A stretch of DNA of 64,000 nucleotides from assembly GCF_020447315.1 (NCBI RefSeq), contig NZ_JAJADQ010000003.1:62001-126000 (forward strand), read 5' to 3'. Each line of letters starts with the position of its first letter. Positions within the stretch are counted from its first letter, which is position 1. Shown one piece after another: positions 1-6,929 of the stretch. The position numbers and the translations under genes were made by a program. The stretch is from Hymenobacter nitidus. GTDB taxonomy: Bacteria; Bacteroidota; Bacteroidia; Cytophagales; Hymenobacteraceae. Below the pieces are notes generated by a model that was given only the letters and a program-made list of their open reading frames with translations, was not told the DNA's origin and searched no databases.

Positions 1-83
1 GCGGCTTCGGCCGCGCCCGTGCCCTGTTCGGCGACGAGCTGCTCCCGGTGGTGAAAGAATTAAACGAAGTACTCGCCGCTTAA
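1..83 (+). CDS. hsdR: Type I restriction enzyme R subunit, C-terminal end (partial)
   Basis: Only the last 26 codons are in the window, read in the frame starting at base 3 and ending with TAA at 81-83. The peptide contains FGRARALFGDELLPVVKELN, which looks like the C-terminal helical end of HsdR proteins. It lies 17 bases upstream of hsdS on the same strand, which supports the call. The motor and nuclease domains lie outside the window, so activity cannot be judged. Confidence 0.7.
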   Translation, partial: GFGRARALFGDELLPVVKELNEVLAA

Positions 84-100
84 TCGGCTGAATCAATAGA

Positions 101-1663
101 ATGCAGGAAAATCAGGAATTGCCGAAGGGTTGGGAAGTTGTATCCCTTGAATCCATTGCTCAAATCAACCCCAGAACAGCTCATCAACTTGAGGATACTG
201 CATTAGTCAGCTTTATTCCAATGCAGTGCGTGGAAGAGGAATCAGGCAAAGTTGACACCTCGACTGAGCGTCCACTGCTAGAGGTTAAGAAAGGATATAC
301 TCAGTTTATCGACGGCGACATCATATTTGCCAAAATCACTCCCTGCATGGAGAATGGTAAGGTGGCCGTAGTTAATGACCTTACTAATGGTATCGGTTAC
401 GGCTCTACAGAGTTTCACGTAGTCCGCTTAGTAGAAGGTATTGAAGCCAAATACGTTTTCTACCGCTTGGTAAGCCAAGCGTTTCGCAACGAAGCTCAGC
501 ACAACATGACTGGCTCAGCCGGTCAGAAAAGGGTTCCAACCGACTTTCTTAAGCGGGCTAGTATTGCGCTACCGCCCCTCCCCGAGCAGCGCCGCATCGT
601 GGTGAAGCTGGAGGAGCTGTTCAGCCGCCTGGATGCGGGCGTGGCTACCCTGCGCCAGACCCAGGCCCAGCTGAAGCGCTACCGCCAATCGGTGCTGCAC
701 GCGGCCGTGACCGGCGAGCTGACCCGCGCCTGGCGCGCCACCCACCCCGAGCCCGCCGAATCGGGCGCGGCCCTGTTGGAGCGCATCCGCGCGGAGCGCC
801 GGGCCCAGTGGGAAGCCGCCCAGCTCTCCAAGCGCGGCGGTCAGCTCTCACTCGGCGACGCCTGGAAAAAGAAATACGAGGAGCCCGCCGCCCCTGATAC
901 CTCCGAGCTGCCGGAGTTGCCGCAGGGGTGGGTATGGGCATCTGTTGCTGAATTAGCGACAAACGTACAGTATGGCTCTTCAGCGAAAACCAATGAAGAT
1001 GATACTGGCATTCCTGTGTATAGGATGGGAAACATTGTCGAGGGAAAGCTTAAGACCGATAATTTTAAATACTTACCTCAGCAACACTCAGAATTTCCTG
1101 AGCTACTTCTAGAATCAGGCGACTTGTTGTTCAACAGAACAAACAGCGCAGAGCTAGTTGGAAAAAGCGCGGTTTACAAGGGTATACCTGCAAAAGCCTC
1201 CTTCGCCTCTTATTTGATTCGGGTTCAGCTTAACAAATCCGCAAACTCAGATTTGCTTGCTTATACACTTAACTCACTGTATGGCAAGAGTTGGGTTAAA
1301 TCTGTAGTAACCCAGCAAGTGGGACAGGCTAATGTTAACGGCACAAAACTTCAAGCATTTGCGGTGCCCCTTCCCCCTATCCCGGAGCAAGAGCAAATTG
1401 TCTCAGAAGTTGAACGGCTCTTCTCCGTCTTAGACTCCCTGGAACTCACTCTCGCCGCCGAGCTAATCCGCGCTGAGCGGCTGCGCCAGAGCATCCTGCA
1501 CCGCGCCTTTACTGGCCGGCTCGTGCCCCAGGATGCCGCCGATGAGCCCGCCGCCGCGTTGCTGGCCCGCCTGCAAGATGCACCCGCCGCCCAGCCCGCC
1601 GCCAAAGCCAAGCGCGGGCGTAAAGCCAAGGCCGCCGACGAGCAGCTATCCATTGATCTATAA
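101..1663 (+). CDS. hsdS: Type I restriction-modification specificity subunit
   Basis: HsdS gives a type I enzyme its DNA target by holding two target recognition domains (TRDs) that each bind half of a bipartite site. The 520-residue protein shows two TRDs (about residues 5-155 and 275-425), each followed by a conserved helical spacer starting LPPLPEQRRIV (about 162) and LPPIPEQEQIV (about 423). Each spacer ends in a similar block (RQSVLHAAVTGELT and RQSILHRAFTGRLVP). This is the full two-fold layout of the family. The C-terminus is Ala/Lys-rich and low complexity. Base composition changes sharply within the gene: the TRDs are AT-richer and the spacers are strongly GC-rich like the genome, as expected if TRDs are exchanged between strains. 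The gene sits between hsdR and hsdM. Confidence 0.95.
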   Translation: MQENQELPKGWEVVSLESIAQINPRTAHQLEDTALVSFIPMQCVEEESGKVDTSTERPLLEVKKGYTQFIDGDIIFAKITPCMENGKVAVVNDLTNGIGYGSTEFHVVRLVEGIEAKYVFYRLVSQAFRNEAQHNMTGSAGQKRVPTDFLKRASIALPPLPEQRRIVVKLEELFSRLDAGVATLRQTQAQLKRYRQSVLHAAVTGELTRAWRATHPEPAESGAALLERIRAERRAQWEAAQLSKRGGQLSLGDAWKKKYEEPAAPDTSELPELPQGWVWASVAELATNVQYGSSAKTNEDDTGIPVYRMGNIVEGKLKTDNFKYLPQQHSEFPELLLESGDLLFNRTNSAELVGKSAVYKGIPAKASFASYLIRVQLNKSANSDLLAYTLNSLYGKSWVKSVVTQQVGQANVNGTKLQAFAVPLPPIPEQEQIVSEVERLFSVLDSLELTLAAELIRAERLRQSILHRAFTGRLVPQDAADEPAAALLARLQDAPAAQPAAKAKRGRKAKAADEQLSIDL

Positions 1664-1687
1664 CCTCCACTTATTCTTTGCTCAACG

Positions 1688-2224
1688 ATGGCCACTACCA
1701 CCAAAAACAAGAAGATCAACCGGACCAACTGGTTCGACCAGCTCGACGTCGTCAACTGCGGCGCTTTTCATTCCCAGCAGGAGGCTAATGCCGTGTATGC
1801 CTGCCCGGCCAAGGGTGGGGCCTATTCGCACAAGCGCAGCCAGTATCTGGGCATGTACTGGAACAAGTCGGTGCAGCGCGTGGCCCGCATTAAGGGCGTG
1901 GTCGATGTGAACCCGCTGGCCGAAGGCACCGAGGTGGTGCGCTGGAACAACGAGGACCCCGCCCACTACTCCAACCGCCAGCTGATTGCCGACGCCCGGC
2001 AGCGCCTGCACGCCTGCTTCCCCCCTACCAACGACAACCACCGCAAGCCCCACCGCGTGTTCGTGCTCGATGAGGTGACGCCCACCAGTTTCGAGAAGGA
2101 CAGCCCCGGCGGCATGCTCAGCAGCAAGCGCTACTTCTGGGTCGGCGGCGACCAGGTGCGTGCGGCCAATGCCCCGGCCCTGGCCGAAAACCTGCGTCGC
2201 TTTAAGTGGTCGGACTGGAAATAG
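1688..2224 (+). CDS. Uncharacterised protein inside the type I RM locus
   Basis: I do not recognise this 178-residue protein. It begins 24 bases after hsdS and reads away from the R and S genes towards hsdM, so it is probably co-transcribed with them. It is soluble-looking, with no signal peptide or membrane segment, and has a basic start (ATTTKNKKINRTNWFDQLD) and a Trp-rich end (KWSDWK). It has a single cysteine pair (C24, C39) that is not arranged as a zinc knuckle. Codon use matches the GC-rich genome. Its position suggests an accessory role in restriction, for example an anti-restriction or regulatory factor, but this is inference only. Confidence 0.75.
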   Translation: MATTTKNKKINRTNWFDQLDVVNCGAFHSQQEANAVYACPAKGGAYSHKRSQYLGMYWNKSVQRVARIKGVVDVNPLAEGTEVVRWNNEDPAHYSNRQLIADARQRLHACFPPTNDNHRKPHRVFVLDEVTPTSFEKDSPGGMLSSKRYFWVGGDQVRAANAPALAENLRRFKWSDWK

Positions 2225-2248
2225 CCCAACTCCCCTGCCCCAAAACGG

Positions 2249-2446
2249 TCATGCTGAGCTTGCCGAAGCATCTCTACCGCTTCGTTGCAAACAAATAAGA
2301 ACGTCATTCCGAGCCCGCGAGGAATCTCGCGTGCAATGGTAATCTGATTACTACTGCGGGAGAGATGCTTCGACAAGCTCAGCATGACAGTAGTTAGTAG
2401 TACAACGTCAGCACGCGAGATGCTTCGCGGGGCTCAGCATGACGTT
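2249..2446. repeat. Composite palindromic repeat between the RM genes
   Basis: Arm 2249-2274 (TCATGCTGAGCTTGCCGAAG...) is the inverse complement, with one mismatch, of 2363-2388. A second pair, 2303-2333 and about 2415-2445, shares GTCATTCCGAG/GCGAGAT motifs. It belongs to the same style of hairpin repeat as those at 22625, 40855 and 58265. It ends only about 40 bases before the hsdM start. It can form a long hairpin in RNA. Confidence 0.75.
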
Positions 2447-2488
2447 CTTTTCCCCTTTCGACTTACCAGTACCAGTACCCCTCCCTTC

Positions 2489-3955
2489 ATGAACATCCAG
2501 GCTTCTCAACTCGTCCAGCGCGTCTGGAACTACGCTACCGTGCTGCGCGACGACGGCGTGGGCTACGGCGACTACGTCGAGCAAATCACCTTCCTGCTCT
2601 TCCTTAAGATGGCCGACGAGCAGGCCGGCTCCCCCAACGCCCCCGCCGTGCCCGCCGGCCAGGACTGGGCCTCGTTGCGCCACCTCGAAGGCGACGCGCT
2701 GGAGGTGCAGTACCGCCACCTGCTCACCGACTTGGGCAAGCAACCCGGCATGCTGGGCGTCATCTTCAAGAAGGCCCAGAACAAGATTCAGAACCCGGCC
2801 CGCCTGCGCCACCTCATTGCCCTCATCGATAAGGAAAACTGGTCGGGCATGTCGTTCGACGTGAAGGGTGAGATTTACGAGGGCCTGCTCCAGAAAAACG
2901 CCGAGGACGTGAAGGGCGGCGCGGGACAGTACTTCACGCCCCGCCCCCTCATTCAGGCCATGGTGGATGTAGTAGCACCCCGCCCCGGCCAGACCATCTG
3001 CGACCCCGCCTGCGGCACGGCCGGCTTCCTGCTCGTGGCCCGCGACTACCTCGTGCACCATTACGAGGGCGAAATGGACCGGGACCAGAAGCGCGCCCTG
3101 CGCCACGAGACCTTCTACGGCTTCGACATCGTGGACTCCGTGGTGCGCCTGGCGGCCATGAACCTGTATCTGCACGGCGTGGGCGGCCTCGAAAGCCCCG
3201 TCCGCAATCAGGACTCCCTGGCCTCCGACTCCGGCGAGCGGTTCGACCTCATCCTGGCCAACCCGCCCTTCGGCAAGAAGAGCAGCATCACGGTGATGAG
3301 CGAGGAAGGCCAGACCTCCCGGGACGCCCTCAGCTACGAGCGCACCGACTTCGTGGCTACCACCAGCAACAAGCAGCTCAACTTCCTCCAGCACATCTAC
3401 ACCATCCTGAAGGTGAACGGCACCGGGGCCGTCGTGCTGCCCGATAACGTGCTGTTTGAGGGCGGGGCCGGCGAAACCATCCGCCGCAAGCTGCTCAAGG
3501 ATTGCGACGTGCACACCCTGCTGCGCCTGCCCACCGGCATTTTTTACGCCCAGGGCGTGAAGGCCAACGTGCTCTTCTTTACCAAGAAAACCGGCGGCGA
3601 AACGGCCCGCACCAACCAGCTGTGGGTGTACGACCTGCGCACCAACCAGCACTTCACCCTCAAGACCAATCCCCTCAGCCGCCCCCACCTCGACGACTTC
3701 GTGCAGTGCTACGGAAAGCCCGGCGAAATCAGCAAGCGGGTAGAAACCGAGCGGTTCAAGTCCTTCACCTACGACGAGCTGCTAGCCCGCGACAAGGTGA
3801 ACCTGGACATCTTCTGGCTCAAGGACGAAACGCTGGAAGACAGCGCCTCCCTCCCCGCCCCCGACATCCTGGCCCAGGAAATTCTGGAGAACCTGCAAGC
3901 CGCCCTGGCCCAGTTCAGCAGCATCGCCGAAGAACTGGAAACAGAAGAGGTATAG
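2489..3955 (+). CDS. hsdM: Type I restriction-modification N6-adenine methyltransferase subunit
   Basis: HsdM transfers a methyl group from S-adenosylmethionine to adenine in the site chosen by HsdS. The 488-residue product has an N-terminal HsdM helical domain (residues 1-140, RVWNYATVLRDDGVGYGDYV) and a methyltransferase core with the SAM motif DPACGTAGFL (about 172) and the catalytic motif NPPFG (about 258). I chose ATG 2489, which gives MNIQASQLVQRVWNY. An in-frame ATG at 2384 would add 35 residues, but those are encoded by the palindromic repeat and match nothing in HsdM. The last codons and the stop lie in one arm of a 28-bp perfect hairpin. Confidence 0.95.
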   Translation: MNIQASQLVQRVWNYATVLRDDGVGYGDYVEQITFLLFLKMADEQAGSPNAPAVPAGQDWASLRHLEGDALEVQYRHLLTDLGKQPGMLGVIFKKAQNKIQNPARLRHLIALIDKENWSGMSFDVKGEIYEGLLQKNAEDVKGGAGQYFTPRPLIQAMVDVVAPRPGQTICDPACGTAGFLLVARDYLVHHYEGEMDRDQKRALRHETFYGFDIVDSVVRLAAMNLYLHGVGGLESPVRNQDSLASDSGERFDLILANPPFGKKSSITVMSEEGQTSRDALSYERTDFVATTSNKQLNFLQHIYTILKVNGTGAVVLPDNVLFEGGAGETIRRKLLKDCDVHTLLRLPTGIFYAQGVKANVLFFTKKTGGETARTNQLWVYDLRTNQHFTLKTNPLSRPHLDDFVQCYGKPGEISKRVETERFKSFTYDELLARDKVNLDIFWLKDETLEDSASLPAPDILAQEILENLQAALAQFSSIAEELETEEV

Positions 3956-4004
3956 AATGAAAGAGGCCGATGCTACAGCATCGGCCTCTTTCATTCTATA
4001 CCTC
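3947..4004. terminator. 28-bp perfect hairpin shared by two convergent stop codons
   Basis: Arms 3947-3974 and 3977-4004 are perfectly complementary with a two-base centre. The hsdM stop (3953-3955) is in the left arm and the stop of the minus-strand gene (3996-3998) in the right arm, so both genes end in the same GAG-GTA-TAG codons. A short T-rich stretch is present within each arm. It is probably a bidirectional terminator. Confidence 0.8.
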
Positions 4005-4187
4005 GGTCTCGACTAGCAGGGCATCAATATATCGGCCCCGTTTTGCTATAGCTTCCTCCAGTTCTTGCTCGGCCAGCGCGAGCAATTCTCGAAAGCCCTC
4101 AGGGTCGTTGGCAAATTCTTCGGCAATAAAATCCCGCCATGCTCCGGCGGCTTGTACTGCGGTTAATTCTGCTTGGGTGTTCTGCAT
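3996..4187 (-). CDS. Small acidic hypothetical protein, 63 aa
   Basis: The ORF starts at ATG 4187 and is convergent with hsdM. The product is acidic and predicted helical (FANDPEGFRELLALAEQELE), with no signal peptide. I do not recognise a family. Its stop is built into the hairpin shared with hsdM, and its upstream DNA is AT-rich, consistent with its own promoter. It may be an RM-locus accessory gene. Confidence 0.5.
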   Translation of the reverse strand: MQNTQAELTAVQAAGAWRDFIAEEFANDPEGFRELLALAEQELEEAIAKRGRYIDALLVETEV

Positions 4188-4396
4188 GATAGTAATTATG
4201 TAGTAGGTAAAATCAGGCCGGTCTTTACCAGTCCCTCAACTATTATAGGGTCTTGAAAAAGCAAAGGGTTGAAATTGTTGCCGTTATTTTTTGAGGTTCG
4301 TTTGCACCGATGCCTTTCAAAGCTGGCTTAGTTCGCCCGCTTCACCCACTGGCCGCCGCTTACTCGGGCCTAAGCTTGCTCTACCAAGCACAGCAC

Positions 4397-4491
4397 TTTG
4401 CTTCCGGATTTTAGTCTACTATGAAAACCGGAAGCAAAACGACTTTGCATTTGCTTCCGTTTATATAAGCATTCCAGAATCCGGAAGCAAA
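4397..4491. promoter_or_regulatory. Four operator half-sites upstream of the XRE regulator
   Basis: TTTGCTTCCGG occurs at 4397-4407 and as its inverse complement CCGGAAGCAAA at 4428-4438. A second pair follows at 4450-4459 (TTTGCTTCCG) and 4481-4491 (CCGGAAGCAAA). The last half-site ends 12 bases before the ATG of the XRE gene. Even pairing and position suggest autoregulation. The rest of 4188-4503 is AT-rich non-coding DNA with no gene I can support. Confidence 0.7.
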
Positions 4492-4503
4492 TAGTTTATT
4501 TTT

Positions 4504-5031
4504 ATGGCATCTCCTGTTGTTACCAGTGGCCTCTTACCCCGCCTGCGAGCTTGGTTCAACCTATCCCAGCCCATGCTCGGGCAATGCCTGGGCTTGAGCC
4601 GGGAAATGATTTCCCAGGTCGAGCGGGGCCTGCGGGGCCTGCCACTCTCCGCTACCCTACCCCAGGCTGCCCTCACGCTGGCTTACCAAACGACCACTGA
4701 CAAAGAACCCACCGCCGAGCCCCTCGACGCGGCAGCTCTGCTCAAACAGCAGCGCGCCTGTGAGTACCGGGCCGTGCAGCTGGCCTTTGAGCTGAGCCGC
4801 CTGCCCGAGCGGGCGCTGTGGGCCCGGCGGCGGCTGGCGGCCCTGCCCACCCTGCGGGCCGTACTAGCGCCGGGCAACACGCCCGCGCCGACGTGGCTAG
4901 CCGATTTTGAGGCAGGCGCCCACACCGAGCTGGCCCGTAGCGGCAGCACGGCCCAGGCGTTGCTGCGGGCCCGGCTGGTAGCTCTGGAAGCCGAAGCCGC
5001 CGAGCTGGCCCGGCTCCTGGGAGCCGCGTAA
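4504..5031 (+). CDS. XRE-family helix-turn-helix protein
   Basis: The 175-residue protein starts with a Cro/CI-type helix-turn-helix (about residues 10-48). LSQPMLGQCLGLSREMISQV matches the two-helix core, with an Arg-rich turn after it. The rest (60-175) is Ala/Leu/Arg-rich and helical, probably a dimerisation or sensing part I cannot name. The ATG at 4504 follows the four operator half-sites, so the protein probably represses its own gene. It reads away from the RM locus and is separated from it by the 63-aa gene. It could control the RM genes, but nothing in the hsd upstream DNA shown here carries the same site. Confidence 0.75.
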   Translation: MASPVVTSGLLPRLRAWFNLSQPMLGQCLGLSREMISQVERGLRGLPLSATLPQAALTLAYQTTTDKEPTAEPLDAAALLKQQRACEYRAVQLAFELSRLPERALWARRRLAALPTLRAVLAPGNTPAPTWLADFEAGAHTELARSGSTAQALLRARLVALEAEAAELARLLGAA

Positions 5032-5156
5032 CCCGCTATTTACCATTGAAATATTTTCAACGTACTACCCATAAATATATAAATATCACTATCATTGAGA
5101 TAGCGGCTTTGCGGAAGCAGGCGGCACATTAGTAACCTATTCTTTTATTACCTCTT

Positions 5157-5564
5157 ATGGCGTTTTCCGTCAACCTTCTCACCACTCCGGCCCAGTGCGA
5201 TGTGCTCCTGGCCACCAAGCAGCGCGAACGAACCGGACTGGTGAACCGGCTCAACAACCTCAACTACCAGCTCGACAACTGGGACGACGCCAGCAGCGCC
5301 GAAGCCGAGCTGGCTTCTACCCAGGCCCTGATTGCGGGCCTCACGCCGGTCGTGGCTGCCCTGGCCGACGGCGACGACAAGCGCCGCAACCAGAACATGC
5401 TCAACCGCTACGAGACGCGGGCCAACAACCTGACCGGCCGGGTAGAAAACTACGGCGTAACGGCGCTGCTCGAAAAAGAGCTGGACCGCGACGGTATCAC
5501 CTCCGACATCGTGGTGCTGGATGGCTTTATTGCCGCCGTCACGGCCCGCAAAGCCCAGCTGTAG
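5157..5564 (+). CDS. Hypothetical helical protein, 135 aa
   Basis: No family is recognised. The sequence is helical throughout, with a heptad-like N-terminal half (TKQRERTGLVNRLNNLNYQL) and no cysteine apart from C14. There is no signal peptide. It is preceded by about 100 bases of AT-rich DNA (5040-5150, many TATA-like runs) that probably holds the promoter, and is followed by a good intrinsic terminator. It is therefore probably a monocistronic expressed gene. Confidence 0.65.
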   Translation: MAFSVNLLTTPAQCDVLLATKQRERTGLVNRLNNLNYQLDNWDDASSAEAELASTQALIAGLTPVVAALADGDDKRRNQNMLNRYETRANNLTGRVENYGVTALLEKELDRDGITSDIVVLDGFIAAVTARKAQL

Positions 5565-5598
5565 CCCACCCCATTCTAGCATTATAGCCTATTGTGAC

Positions 5599-5635
5599 AA
5601 GCCTCTTCCCGAACAGGGAAGGGGCTTTATTTTTT
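5599..5635 (+). terminator. Intrinsic terminator
   Basis: The hairpin AAGCCTCTTCCC / GGGAAGGGGCTT with a 4-base loop is followed by TTATTTTTT. It lies between the convergent genes 5157-5564 and 5652-6446 and fits the plus-strand gene best. Confidence 0.8.
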
Positions 5636-5651
5636 AGCCGGGTCCCACCCC

Positions 5652-6446
5652 CTACAGCTGCTTCACGAACACCGTCCCGTTGAAGGCGTAGCGGATGCGC
5701 CGGTCCGTTACCTTGCCATCGGACCACACCACCGGAATGGCCAGCACCCGGGCCCGGGCTTCGTAGCTGATCAGGCGCACGGGCCGCTCGGGGCGGTCGA
5801 CTACCGAGAAGAAGTCGAAGCTGAAGCCCAGCGTGTTGCGCAGCCCCGACTGGGTCCGGATGAGTTTCGCGTCGGCGTTCAGCTGCCCATTCTCGATGGT
5901 GAAGGCCCGCACCTGCTGGTAGCAGTCGTGGGTGGAGTAGATGGCCTGCCCGTAGGCCAGGTAGAAAGTCTGGGCACCGCGCTGCACCGTAAAGATGTCG
6001 AAGTAGGAATGCCCCGCGTCGGGGTTGGCACCGGGCAGCGGGGTCGTCAGGCGCCGGGCCCCCACCCGCGCCCCGGCCCGGAACTGCACCACGTTGTCGA
6101 AGTAGTGCATGGTGCCGCCCGTCTGGGTGTCCCAGGAATAGATGCGCAGGCGCCCGTCGGGGGCCGTCGTGATGGTCATGCCCTCCTGCTGCAGAACGGC
6201 GAAGGCGTAGCTCAGGGTGGCGGGCTCGGTGGTGGTATAATACAGCAGGTGGCGGCGCAGCCGCTCGTTGGCCCGGGTCAGGGAGTCCTCGGGGCTGAGG
6301 CGGGCGTCGGCCCCGTCGTAGTCGGCCCAGTAGCGCAGGCGCTTCACGTCCCGCACCAGCTCCTGCTCAATGGCCTTCGGCGTGGTCTTCCCATACAGCA
6401 GCGCGGGGGCCGCCAGCAGCAGCACGATACAAAGCAAACGTCTCAT
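5652..6446 (-). CDS. Exported hypothetical protein, 264 aa
   Basis: Starting at ATG 6446, the product opens with a clear signal peptide (MRRLLCIVLLLAAPALLYG). A longer in-frame start at 6527 would bury this signal behind 27 residues, so I reject it. The mature part has alternating beta-type segments (RLRIYSWDTQTGGTMHYFDN, TFYLAYGQAIYSTHDCYQQV) and two cysteines at most. I cannot name the family. It is probably a periplasmic or surface-associated protein and stands alone between divergent and convergent neighbours. Confidence 0.7.
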   Translation of the reverse strand: MRRLLCIVLLLAAPALLYGKTTPKAIEQELVRDVKRLRYWADYDGADARLSPEDSLTRANERLRRHLLYYTTTEPATLSYAFAVLQQEGMTITTAPDGRLRIYSWDTQTGGTMHYFDNVVQFRAGARVGARRLTTPLPGANPDAGHSYFDIFTVQRGAQTFYLAYGQAIYSTHDCYQQVRAFTIENGQLNADAKLIRTQSGLRNTLGFSFDFFSVVDRPERPVRLISYEARARVLAIPVVWSDGKVTDRRIRYAFNGTVFVKQL

Positions 6447-6583
6447 CAGGGCCGTAAAAAGGGTAAAGTCAGCCCGGGCCACCCCGGGAATCCGGCCCGA
6501 AAGTCGGCAATTAGCGCCTGGATGCAAGCCCGCGCGGCGGTGCGATGGTGAGTGGACGTTCCTGGGTTATATCTGGGTCATGT

Positions 6584-6775
6584 CTGGCGCGAGTTTAGGC
6601 GCAGCCGTAACTCGTGCCAATCATTCCTGGGAGGCTGTGCCCCCCCGCCAGAACGACAACGCCACCCGGATTTTCCCAGGTGGCGCGGTTCCGGTTTGCC
6701 GCGCTGCGGCAGTGGAGGTATAACCTCCACACTATGGCTGGTCACGAGGTAGGGCTGCGCCCAAACTCGCGCCAG
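6584..6775. repeat. MITE-like imperfect inverted repeat
   Basis: Arm 6584-6619 (CTGGCGCGAGTTTAGGCGCA...) is the inverse complement of 6739-6775 with a few mismatches and one indel. Inside lies a second palindrome, GTGGAGGT-ATA-ACCTCCAC (6712-6730). The interval 6447-6929 otherwise holds no gene I can support. Confidence 0.6.
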
Positions 6776-6929
6776 TGGAATTTCACAACGCGGGCAGGCA
6801 AGGCGGAAACCGGCCCCGCGGGCAGGGGGGCCCGCCGCGAAAGTCGGCAGCCCGGGGCAGCCGGGCGGGGTCGGCGGCAGGGGGCCCGGCCTGGCTTGCG
6901 GGAGCAGCTTGCTTTCACAATCTTTGAGC

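Noticed and set aside
2384..2488. N-terminal extension of HsdM
   Set aside because: It is encoded by the palindromic repeat; the family start is at 2489.
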